From IMG/VR virus record IMGVR_UViG_3300046000_009440, positions 1 through 39,329 of that record: 39,329 nucleotides of DNA. One strand, given 5' to 3'. Under the pieces are notes generated by a model. It was not told the DNA's origin and did no database searches. It was given only the letters and a program-made list of their open reading frames with translations. Positions 23,192 through 31,315 of the stretch are shown piece by piece. How positions within the stretch are numbered: the stretch's first letter is position 1; every line of letters begins with the position of its first letter. The translations under genes and the position numbers were made by a program. Origin of the DNA: a virus.

Positions 23192-23908
23192 ATGAAAAAA
23201 ATTAAAGAAATACAAAAAAGATCAAAACTACAAGAAGGAAGAGATTTTGGAGTAGGATTTTCTATTTTAAATAAAATTAAAAATAATTTTAAAACATATT
23301 TACCATTTACTGCATGTAGAGATTATTTTAATGATTTTATATTTGTAGAAAGTAAAAAAACAGAAATAGGTAATATTTATGGATATAATCATAAGTTATT
23401 AAATTGCTTTAATAATAAAAGATTTTTTTACTTAGGAGTTAATACATTAAATTATTCAGACGGAAAAGACTGGTCAAAAAGAAAAGATGCTGAATTATTG
23501 CTATGTTCTAATTATAAAAATTTAGAATATTTTTTAAACAAAATAGAAAAAAAGATAAAGTTAAAATCGAAAACAACTATAGAGTTAGATGAAGAAACAT
23601 TAATACTAAAAGTTCCTTCTTACTGGAGAAAATCAACTCCATTAATAAGTGCTTACACTTTATTAATAAGATGTTTTTTTAACATAGAAGATGATTTTGA
23701 ATTTAATGAAGATTTTATAAATAAACACAAGCCATTTATAGATAGTGACACATATTTTATGAAAACTTGTATTGAATTTATAGACGCAATAGGAGTAGTC
23801 AAATTTGATAAAGTTAATTACGAATTATACAAAGTTGTATATACTGATAAAAACAAGGTTCATAATTTTGGAATACAGGGATTTTTGGCAAAAATAAAAC
23901 AATTATGA
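23192..23908 (+). CDS. Hypothetical protein
   Basis: A 238-residue protein, not recognised. It is basic in the N-terminal half and has VPSYWRKSTPLISAYTLLIR in the middle and KVHNFGIQGFLAKIK at the C terminus, phrases of the sort seen in phage proteins of unknown function. Its TGA stop overlaps the ATG of the next gene (ATGA), which indicates coupled translation. TGA is a rare stop in this window. Confidence 0.8.
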   Translation: MKKIKEIQKRSKLQEGRDFGVGFSILNKIKNNFKTYLPFTACRDYFNDFIFVESKKTEIGNIYGYNHKLLNCFNNKRFFYLGVNTLNYSDGKDWSKRKDAELLLCSNYKNLEYFLNKIEKKIKLKSKTTIELDEETLILKVPSYWRKSTPLISAYTLLIRCFFNIEDDFEFNEDFINKHKPFIDSDTYFMKTCIEFIDAIGVVKFDKVNYELYKVVYTDKNKVHNFGIQGFLAKIKQL

Positions 23909-24231
23909 CAGAAAAAAGATTTGATGAAGTAGTAGATATATTTTTAAATAGCATAAGAGAAACACTTATAGTTAAAGGTAAAGAATACAGAAGAAATGAA
24001 AATGTGTTTCATAATTTTGACGTAGGAGCACAAAGAAGTGGGTTAATTAGAGAGAAAGTTTTAGACGGATTTCTACTAAAACACGAAATATCAATTGCAG
24101 ATATTACTAATGATTTAGAAAAAGGAATACTTCCTAAGATTTCTACATTAGATGAAAAATTTGGAGATAATGTGATTTATCTTATTTTAAAAATGGCATC
24201 TATAATTGATAAAATAGAAAGCAGTGATTAA
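23905..24231 (+). CDS. DUF1599-like protein (nucleotide-modification-associated type 1)
   Basis: A 108-residue all-helical protein with the pattern KGKEYRRNENVFHNFDVGA, FLLKHEISIADI and DEKFGDNVIYLILKM. This resembles the small DUF1599/Nmad1 family, proposed to be linked to phage nucleotide modification. The Glu/Asp/His arrangement is also reminiscent of MazG-type helical nucleotide-binding folds. Its start overlaps the previous stop and its stop overlaps the radical-SAM gene by 8 nt. Confidence 0.65.
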   Translation: MTEKRFDEVVDIFLNSIRETLIVKGKEYRRNENVFHNFDVGAQRSGLIREKVLDGFLLKHEISIADITNDLEKGILPKISTLDEKFGDNVIYLILKMASIIDKIESSD

Positions 24232-25084
24232 ATTTCTTAACAGAAAATCAATGCTAATAAGATATTCAGGAAGGAGTAGTGATTATATTACTCCTTCATT
24301 TGGATATGGTTGCTTATTAAATTGCTCATATTGTTATATGAAAAGGCATTTATCAAAAGGATTGTCTATTTCTAAAAATTATCACGATATTTTAACAGCC
24401 GTAAATAGTCATGCTTATTTTGACACAATTGAAAAACCAAATCAAACGGATGATAAATTCATAACTTATGATTTCTCTTGCAATGAAGATTTTGCTTTGC
24501 ATTTAAAATATCATGAGTGGGAAAAAATATTTGATTTTTTTAAAGATCATCCAATTGCAAAAGGCACAATTGCAACTAAAGTAATTCCTATTGAATTGTT
24601 GAAATATAATCCTAATAAAAAGATTAGAATAAGATTTAGCTTAATGCCTCAAGTATATTCTAATTTGCTAGAACCAAACACTCCACAAATAATTGATAGA
24701 GTAAAAGCAATTAATACATTTATTGAAGCAGGATATGAAATACACATTAATTTTAGTCCTGTAATTATAGAAGAAGGTTGGTTAAAAGAATATGAAGAAT
24801 TATTCAAATTAGTTGATGAAAATGTAAAAGAAGAATACAAAAAAGAAGTGAAATGTGAAGTTATATTTTTAACTCACAATGAAGAAAAACATTTACAAAA
24901 TATTAAAGATAATTTAACAGGAGAAGAATTATTGTGGAAACCTGATATACAAGAAAGAAAAACATCTATGTATGGAGGAAATAATTTAAGATATAAGTTT
25001 CAATTAAAAGAAAAATATATTGAAGAATTTAAGACATTGCATAATAAAATAATTCCTTGGAATTTTATAAGATATATTTTTTAA
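24224..25084 (+). CDS. Radical SAM enzyme, spore photoproduct lyase-like
   Basis: A 286-residue radical SAM protein. The cluster motif is GCLLNCSYCY (Cys30, Cys34, Cys37, CxxxCxxC), preceded by RSSDYITPSFGYG. Strands with FITYDFSCNEDFALHL, GTIATKVIP, RIRFSLMPQ and EIHINFSPVI follow the SplB-type barrel order. Spore photoproduct lyases reverse thymine dimers, so a DNA-repair role is likely; a base-modification role is possible given the neighbouring DUF1599-like gene. The start is GTG at 24224, overlapping the previous gene by 8 nt; ATG 24251 is an alternative that still keeps the cluster. Confidence 0.8.
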   Translation: MIKFLNRKSMLIRYSGRSSDYITPSFGYGCLLNCSYCYMKRHLSKGLSISKNYHDILTAVNSHAYFDTIEKPNQTDDKFITYDFSCNEDFALHLKYHEWEKIFDFFKDHPIAKGTIATKVIPIELLKYNPNKKIRIRFSLMPQVYSNLLEPNTPQIIDRVKAINTFIEAGYEIHINFSPVIIEEGWLKEYEELFKLVDENVKEEYKKEVKCEVIFLTHNEEKHLQNIKDNLTGEELLWKPDIQERKTSMYGGNNLRYKFQLKEKYIEEFKTLHNKIIPWNFIRYIF

Positions 25085-25098
25085 TAAAATAAAATAAA

Positions 25099-25782
25099 AT
25101 GAAAAAGATATGGCACATTAGTGATACACACACTTATCATAATTTACTTACCGTCCCAGAAGACATAGATATTGTTATATTTTCTGGCGATTGTAGTAAT
25201 CCTAGAGATCCATATTTAAACGAACCTCAAGTAAGAGATTTTATTAATTGGTTTAAATCATTACCTATAGAAAATAAAATATTTGTGGCAGGAAACCATG
25301 ATTCTTCTATTGAAAAAGGTTTGGTTAAAAAAATAGATTTTTCAGGATATAATATTCATTATTTAGAGAATGATTATATAAATATTGATGGAATTAAAAT
25401 ATTTGGATCACCTTATACACCTCAATATGGAAACTGGTCATTTATGAAAGACAGAAGTAAAATAAATAAAATTTGGGAAAAAGTTGAAGATGATGTAGAT
25501 ATATTTGTTGTGCACGGACCTCCTAAAGGAATATTAGATCTTTCTTATAGCAGAGAAGGTGTTTTAGAATATTGTGGATGTAGCGCCCTTAAAAAGCATA
25601 TAATAAATAGAATTAAACCAAAACTATGCTTATTTGGACACATACATAATAATGAAGACATAATTAACGCAGGGGTATTAAAACTATCAGACTATCCAAC
25701 TGTTTTTAGCAACGGAAGCGTAGTATGTGATAGAAAATTTGGAATATTAAGCAGTAACGGAAATGTATTAGAATATGAGTAA
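25099..25782 (+). CDS. Calcineurin-like metallophosphoesterase
   Basis: A 227-residue binuclear metallophosphoesterase with all signature blocks in order: HISDTH (metal Asp and His), FSGDCSN, FVAGNHD, VVHGPPKG and LFGHIHN. Substrates of phage members include nucleotides, RNA ends and protein phosphates; the sequence does not decide. It starts 14 nt after the radical-SAM gene behind an A-rich leader and overlaps thyX by 8 nt. Confidence 0.9.
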   Translation: MKKIWHISDTHTYHNLLTVPEDIDIVIFSGDCSNPRDPYLNEPQVRDFINWFKSLPIENKIFVAGNHDSSIEKGLVKKIDFSGYNIHYLENDYINIDGIKIFGSPYTPQYGNWSFMKDRSKINKIWEKVEDDVDIFVVHGPPKGILDLSYSREGVLEYCGCSALKKHIINRIKPKLCLFGHIHNNEDIINAGVLKLSDYPTVFSNGSVVCDRKFGILSSNGNVLEYE

Positions 25783-26458
25783 AAATAAAGTCCAATTACT
25801 TGGATATTATGGTAACGATGAGGTAATAGCTTGCTCTGCATGGACAAGTACTTCTCGTGACCTTACAGATGAAAAAAAAGCTAGAATACCTAAATTAATA
25901 GAACATCTTTGGATGGAAGGACATGAAACACCATTTGAAAAAGGCATGGTTCATTTCCTTGTAGATACTGAAATAGCTAGTCATATTCACTTACTTAAAC
26001 ATAGAATTAGTTCTATGAATGGTGAATCAGCTAGGTATAAAGAATTAAAAGAAGATAAATTTTATTTACCTGAAGATTGGAAAAATATCGAAGTATCTAA
26101 CAATAATATTAGAATGAATGAAACTTTTTCTAGTAAAAATTGGTATGAGGTATTAAGAAATTATACTGAAATAGGAAATACACTATATCATGAATGTTTA
26201 GAAGATTTAACGCCTGTTTTGGGCCGTAAAAGAGCTAAAGAATCTGCTAGATTTTTTAAAACATATAACTCTCAGATTGAGGCCGATATTAGTTTTAATA
26301 TGAGAAGTTTTGCTAATTTTATTAAATTAAGAGACAGCGAACATGCTCAATTAGAAATTAGAGAAGTAGCACAGCAAATGTGGAAACTTGTAGAAGAAAT
26401 AGAAGGGAATCCTTTTAAAGAAACATTAAATGTAATCAACAAAAGAATTCATGGATAA
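25775..26458 (+). CDS. thyX: Flavin-dependent thymidylate synthase
   Basis: A 227-residue ThyX of normal length. The signature motif RHRxxSxNxxSxR appears as KHRISSMNGESAR (75-87), with Lys for the first Arg. HETPFEKG (50-57) and the C-terminal NFIKLRDSEHAQLEIREVAQ are also conserved. It makes dTMP from dUMP using FAD, NADPH and methylene-tetrahydrofolate, completing a dUTPase-reductase-ThyX path for phage DNA synthesis. It overlaps the phosphoesterase gene by 8 nt and the small gene after it by 8 nt. Confidence 0.96.
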   Translation: MSKNKVQLLGYYGNDEVIACSAWTSTSRDLTDEKKARIPKLIEHLWMEGHETPFEKGMVHFLVDTEIASHIHLLKHRISSMNGESARYKELKEDKFYLPEDWKNIEVSNNNIRMNETFSSKNWYEVLRNYTEIGNTLYHECLEDLTPVLGRKRAKESARFFKTYNSQIEADISFNMRSFANFIKLRDSEHAQLEIREVAQQMWKLVEEIEGNPFKETLNVINKRIHG

Positions 26459-26627
26459 AAGTAAAATTATAGTATTAGACTTTACTAGAGGAGAAGTTGT
26501 AGTTTATGATTATGATTTAAACATTTGGGGAGATGCTATTGAGTTTTTAGAAAGCGAAGAAATAGGATTAAATTCAAACAATTGTCAATGGATGATTGTT
26601 GATAAATTAAATATAATAATTAAATAA
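26451..26627 (+). CDS. Small 58-residue phage protein
   Basis: A short ORF starting inside the 3' end of thyX (8-nt overlap) and ending in TAA 3 nt before the terminator stem. The translation begins MDKSKIIVLDFTRGEVVVYD and includes a hydrophobic end (WMIVDKLNIIIK). It has balanced acidic content and no Cys pair or membrane segment. It is plausibly real because of its coupled start, phage-like codon use and position as the last gene of the + strand operon. Function unknown. Confidence 0.65.
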   Translation: MDKSKIIVLDFTRGEVVVYDYDLNIWGDAIEFLESEEIGLNSNNCQWMIVDKLNIIIK

Positions 26628-26630
26628 AAT

Positions 26631-26674
26631 AAAAAAGGGTAGATAGTCTTAATTGACCGTCTACCCTTTTTTTT
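26631..26674. terminator. Bidirectional intrinsic terminator at the strand switch
   Basis: The arms AAAAAAGGGTAGA (26631-26643) and TCTACCC plus a T run (26660-26674) form a 7-bp G/C-containing stem extended by A-T pairs; an inner GTC/GAC pair supports it further. A-run on one side and T-run on the other make it a terminator for both the + operon and the convergent - strand genes. Confidence 0.93.
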
Positions 26675-26683
26675 GACTTTTAC

Positions 26684-29600
26684 TTATTTATCAATAAGTG
26701 AATAAAATTGTTTGTAGTTTCTGTCTAATTGAGAAACCATAGGAATTAATTTTTTACCTTTTTTAAGTAATATATTATTATGTTTTGCATCTTCATTTAA
26801 ATAAGAAAAGAAGTTTTGTTTATCACTAGGCACAAAATCCAACGGCGTAGCAACTTCATATATAAATGACAATCCATTTTGAATTAACTTAATACCAGCA
26901 ACAGGATTTGTAATTATTTTAGTAGCCTCTATTGGGTTTCTAAATTGAGATAATTCTGATTCAAGTCTTCTAGTTTGATATGCTAAGAACCAGATTTCAT
27001 CGTCATCAGGTCCAGCGCCAGCAGCCAATAAAGCACCTATACAAGGTAAAAGTACACTTGTAAGCATTATTTCTAAAGTTGCTTTTTTAAGATTTGCTTT
27101 TTCATGTTCAGATAAATTATTGTACACTCCCTTCATGTGCATTAATTGAAGTGATTTTAAAGAAGGTATTACTCCTTGCTTAAAATATCTTATTAAACTA
27201 ACATAAGTTCCTTCAATATAATCTTTTTTAGCAGAACTATAGCTTAATTCATCTTCAGTTAAATCTTCTTTGTTCTTTAAAGAAGTAGTAAATCCTGTAA
27301 ACCTATAATCAGCGGCACTTAAAAAATAGTTTTTAAACATCATAACAGACTTACCTAGCCAATGTTTAGATAATTCATTTTTAAAGTTTATATCATAAAC
27401 TCCAAATAAATCAAATACTTTATTTTTAATAAGTAGATTAATGTGAACTTTACCGCCTTGATTATACTCTAAAGTTAAATTATGTTTTGTATATTTAACC
27501 TTATCGTCCATAACAAGTTTGCCATCTTTATTCATTTTTAACATATCAAGTAAAGAAACCGCTTTTTCTTCAGAAACTACGTTGCCATCTTTATCTATAT
27601 GTTTATGGTTAGAATTCATTACTTTTAATGAGTCTAAAACTGCCATTGTAACTACCGCATTCATTGCATGCTCGCCCATCTCATTTAAACCGTTCATAGT
27701 TTTTCTAGAAGCTATTTTTTTAGCAATAGTATTTCTTATGAAGTCTTGAGTGGAAGGATCAAATCCTCCAAAAACATCATACATTTCAAGTAACTGATTT
27801 GTAAATGATTTTTTAACAGGGTTTGCTAAATCACCAAGTATGTGTGGAATGTCTTGAGTATATTTTTTTTCAGCCTTTAATAAAGATTTGGTACTAAAAA
27901 CATCTCCACCAAAAGCCTCTATAAATAATTGAGTAAACCCATTAGTTAAGTTTGCTGTTCCTGAAGCAAGATTTGCAGACATCGCAATAGAGGCTGTCAT
28001 TCCATTTACAAAATCAGAAACTTTGCTTAAATCTACTCCTGCAATACCTATACTAGAAGTATGGAAGGTATCATATAAGTTTCTTTCAATAATTCCTTTT
28101 ATTCTAGAATATTCTTGACTAAATTCACCCTTAATGGTTTCAGTTTGATCGTACTTATTAAACGCATTAAGCAAAGGCTTGCCAGTTTTTTTAGATATTT
28201 GATAATAATCTTTAGTTTTAGATATATCAGCTAACAATAACATGGTAGTTTCTTCTTTACTTTTTTCTCTATAATTTAACGCATTTAACTTTTCAGTTCT
28301 AAGTATAGTAAATACATCTAATGATTGTTGATTAGGATCAATTCTTCCTCTAAAGTGAATTTTAATACTTTTTAAAGATTCTCCTTTATTAGAAACAGCC
28401 TCGCTATAACCTATTTCATCTGGTCTAACTTTTGTAAAAAAATCTTTTTTTTCTTTTAAGATTCCTTTAAAGTCTTTTTCAATAGTTCTTTCAAATTCAG
28501 ATTTAGTTATTGAAGGAAATTTAAAAAATTGAACTTGACCAGTTCTTCTTATTAAAGATCTTTTTCCTCCGGTTTGTTTGTGACTATCTTTAATTAAAGA
28601 AATAGCTTCTTTAAGTAAATCTTTATCAATCCCAGTTAACTCTTCATTTAAATACTTTTTCTTAGGAACCCAATCTTGACCTAATGTATCTGTTTGATCT
28701 TTTTCAGTATGTTCTTTTAGCCAATCATTAATTTTTTTCTTAGCATCCTTAACTTCTTGTTTTTGTTTTATTTCTAGTTTAGTTAAGCCGTCTTCTCTAA
28801 ATTGTGCTTCAAGGTTTAATAATTCTTGCTCTAAAGGAACAAATTCTTCAATATATATATCTCTAAACTTAATAGAATATTTTCCTTTAAAAAAATAATT
28901 ACCATCTTTGTCTTGTTCATATAAGTTCTTATACAATTCAGAAGGTGGTTTATTTCCTTTCTCCTTTATGTACTGCTCGTGAAATTTACCAAGCATAAGC
29001 TCGTAATCTTTGTATTGAGATGTGATTCTATCTCTAACAGCATTTGAAATGTTTGTTATGATTTGTATTAACTTACTTTTAGTATTTAAAGGGTTTCCAG
29101 ATATTCTTTCAAAATTAGATATATCAAAAGCAGGATCATTAACTATTTTTTCAGCCGCTTTCATTAAGTCATTTTCATACATTTCTTTATCTCTAGTTGA
29201 TAACATTCTAGATATGTATTCAAATTTAGATTCATTAGGTGGCTTTACTTCATTATATTCTTTTGTAAGCCTAATTCTATGATCTGTTTCAATTTGAGTA
29301 TTATTTTCAGGCCTTGCGAATATTGTAATGGCTTGCTCTTTTTTAATCTTTTTAAATAAAGACAATAAAGAATCATGACTTCCAGCTAATTCATTCATTA
29401 TTTTAGAAATCTCAGCAACAGCCATTAATTCTTCAGGCTTTAATTTAGATTGATTTATTTTAGCATCTGATAATATATCATCTATTTCACTTTTTAAATC
29501 GTAAGCAGCAAGGTAATCTTCAAAAGCATTTATACTTGGAAGTAAGCTATCTTTTCTTACATTTTTAGACTTACTTAATAAAGAGTCAGTTTTTTTAGTT

Positions 29601-30808
29601 AAACTATAAACCGTCTTAGCCATAGCTTTACTATATTGAACTAATACTTTCCATTTTTCAGCCTCATCCACATTTTCCATCTCCGTAAGAAGATTTGTAA
29701 TATTTTTTAAATGTTCTCTTCTAGCTGATTTATTTTTACTTCTGCTTGAAGAAGTTCTTGCTCTAACTTGACTTATATTATCCTTGGCTTTATTAACTAA
29801 ATTTGTTAACCTTTTTTCAATGGTATCTAATTCAGGCTTTTTAAACTCAGCTTCTTTAGCAAAAACTCTATCATAATGTTTAATTCCTTCAAAATCTTGA
29901 TAATCTCCTTCAACAAAATTAATTATTGTGTCAAACAATTTAGTGTATTCAGGATTTTTTGCAACATCAAACATTCTTCTAATTGCATCCATAATCTTTT
30001 TCCACCAATTGTCCGACAACTCTTTTACAGCATCTCTAAATTCTGGATTAGAATAAAATTCAGCAACAAATTCAAATTGATCTGTAAAACCATAATCTTT
30101 TGCTAAACTACTATCTTTATATTTTTCAAGAAAATTATTAACAACATCAGCTAATTCTTGCTCTGCAAATGTTCTTTTAGAAGGATCTTTCATTAATGCT
30201 TGAACCGTAAGACTATGTACTACTTCATGTAAAAAAGCAACAGTACCTGTTTTAGAATCAAAGTTATTAATAGTATCTAAAGATATTTGAATAACATTTC
30301 TGTCTGAATCATACTGCATAACTGTTTTTTTACCAACAATTTCATTTTCAGGAACCAATTCAACTTTAACTTTTGATTTACCAAGTAATCTTTCAGCTCT
30401 ATAAATAAGTTCAGCAGTGTGTTCAGTTATATCCGGAACATTGTTCATAATATTGCTTAATATATTATTCACATTTAAATTTCCAGTATTACCTCCAAAA
30501 AGTATTTCAGTATTTTTACCAAAATTACTATCATCTACTTGAGAAAATATATTTTCAACATTATCTTCAAACATTGATTCTGCATTGTCATCTAAAAAGT
30601 CATTGAAATTTACAGTAGGTTCAGATATGTTTGTTGATGAAATATTTGAATCTGCCACAGAAGTAGCAGATTCTTTAATATTTTCAGATTTATAATACTC
30701 TTGAGGAACATTTCCTTGGTGCTGATCCCATAAGATATAAGACATATCTTCCCCAACCGCACTTACTAAATCTTTCCAAGCTTTTAATCTTTTATTTGGA
30801 CATACCAT
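26684..30808 (-). CDS. Giant virion-type protein with zinc-metallopeptidase motif
   Basis: A 1374-residue protein transcribed toward the terminator. After a Cys-Pro-Asn start (CPNKRLKAWKDLV) and an Asn/Asp-rich linker, residues ~130-260 hold a zincin domain: HEVVH (His194, Glu195, His198) and a later EFVAEFYSNPEFRD (Glu ~248), probably the third ligand. Most of the rest is long, Lys/Glu-rich helical coiled-coil-like sequence. A hydrophobic stretch lies at ~1240-1265 (IMLTSVLLPCIGALLAAGAG). Such giant proteins in phages are often packaged and ejected with DNA. The peptidase may act on the host envelope or mature virion proteins. It begins immediately after the ferritin gene. Confidence 0.85.
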   Translation of the reverse strand: MVCPNKRLKAWKDLVSAVGEDMSYILWDQHQGNVPQEYYKSENIKESATSVADSNISSTNISEPTVNFNDFLDDNAESMFEDNVENIFSQVDDSNFGKNTEILFGGNTGNLNVNNILSNIMNNVPDITEHTAELIYRAERLLGKSKVKVELVPENEIVGKKTVMQYDSDRNVIQISLDTINNFDSKTGTVAFLHEVVHSLTVQALMKDPSKRTFAEQELADVVNNFLEKYKDSSLAKDYGFTDQFEFVAEFYSNPEFRDAVKELSDNWWKKIMDAIRRMFDVAKNPEYTKLFDTIINFVEGDYQDFEGIKHYDRVFAKEAEFKKPELDTIEKRLTNLVNKAKDNISQVRARTSSSRSKNKSARREHLKNITNLLTEMENVDEAEKWKVLVQYSKAMAKTVYSLTKKTDSLLSKSKNVRKDSLLPSINAFEDYLAAYDLKSEIDDILSDAKINQSKLKPEELMAVAEISKIMNELAGSHDSLLSLFKKIKKEQAITIFARPENNTQIETDHRIRLTKEYNEVKPPNESKFEYISRMLSTRDKEMYENDLMKAAEKIVNDPAFDISNFERISGNPLNTKSKLIQIITNISNAVRDRITSQYKDYELMLGKFHEQYIKEKGNKPPSELYKNLYEQDKDGNYFFKGKYSIKFRDIYIEEFVPLEQELLNLEAQFREDGLTKLEIKQKQEVKDAKKKINDWLKEHTEKDQTDTLGQDWVPKKKYLNEELTGIDKDLLKEAISLIKDSHKQTGGKRSLIRRTGQVQFFKFPSITKSEFERTIEKDFKGILKEKKDFFTKVRPDEIGYSEAVSNKGESLKSIKIHFRGRIDPNQQSLDVFTILRTEKLNALNYREKSKEETTMLLLADISKTKDYYQISKKTGKPLLNAFNKYDQTETIKGEFSQEYSRIKGIIERNLYDTFHTSSIGIAGVDLSKVSDFVNGMTASIAMSANLASGTANLTNGFTQLFIEAFGGDVFSTKSLLKAEKKYTQDIPHILGDLANPVKKSFTNQLLEMYDVFGGFDPSTQDFIRNTIAKKIASRKTMNGLNEMGEHAMNAVVTMAVLDSLKVMNSNHKHIDKDGNVVSEEKAVSLLDMLKMNKDGKLVMDDKVKYTKHNLTLEYNQGGKVHINLLIKNKVFDLFGVYDINFKNELSKHWLGKSVMMFKNYFLSAADYRFTGFTTSLKNKEDLTEDELSYSSAKKDYIEGTYVSLIRYFKQGVIPSLKSLQLMHMKGVYNNLSEHEKANLKKATLEIMLTSVLLPCIGALLAAGAGPDDDEIWFLAYQTRRLESELSQFRNPIEATKIITNPVAGIKLIQNGLSFIYEVATPLDFVPSDKQNFFSYLNEDAKHNNILLKKGKKLIPMVSQLDRNYKQFYSLIDK

Positions 30809-30809
30809 A

Positions 30810-31313
30810 TTATCCTAGTAATTTTTCACCTACATAATGATCTATAACCAACATGTCGGTACTTAATTTATAAATATCTAAATTTGTAATAGATTTACCT
30901 ATTTCTTCTTGTTGCTCTGTGCAATATTTTAAAGCTAATTGATACAATACGTGATTGCCTTCTTTTAAAGCCATAGAAGCAAGTTCCTCACATTGTTGAG
31001 TAACTAATAGCTCATGATCATAAGCAGCTTCTAAAACGTCTAATAAGCAGTCTATTTCCATTTCTGGAGAAGGCAACGCTTCAAGACAAGGAGTAATTCC
31101 ATAGTCTAATAAAAAATCTTTAGAAAATTTAGCATGAACTAATTCTTCATCTGAATAGTTTTTAAACAATTCAGCAAAATTTAAAAAGCCTTTGTTGTTT
31201 AACCACAAAGATAATTGCTCATAAATTCTTGAAGAATATTCTTCTTGTTGTATTCTATAGTTTAAAGTTTCAATAACTTTATCATTTAATAATTTTTTCT
31301 TATTATTTTCCAT
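30810..31313 (-). CDS. Ferritin
   Basis: A 167-residue four-helix ferritin. The ferroxidase residues can be placed exactly: Glu24, Glu57, His60 (YSDEELVHA), Glu101 (YDHELLV), Gln134 and Glu137 (TEQQEE). Each is seven residues on from E17, E50, H53, E94, Q127 and E130 of E. coli FtnA, so the site is complete and unshifted. DYGITPCLEALPSP is the family's loop between helices. It would oxidise Fe(II) and store iron. It is wedged between two giant virion-type genes with almost no spacing, an unusual place for a metabolic gene. Confidence 0.92.
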   Translation of the reverse strand: MENNKKKLLNDKVIETLNYRIQQEEYSSRIYEQLSLWLNNKGFLNFAELFKNYSDEELVHAKFSKDFLLDYGITPCLEALPSPEMEIDCLLDVLEAAYDHELLVTQQCEELASMALKEGNHVLYQLALKYCTEQQEEIGKSITNLDIYKLSTDMLVIDHYVGEKLLG

Positions 31314-31315
31314 AA

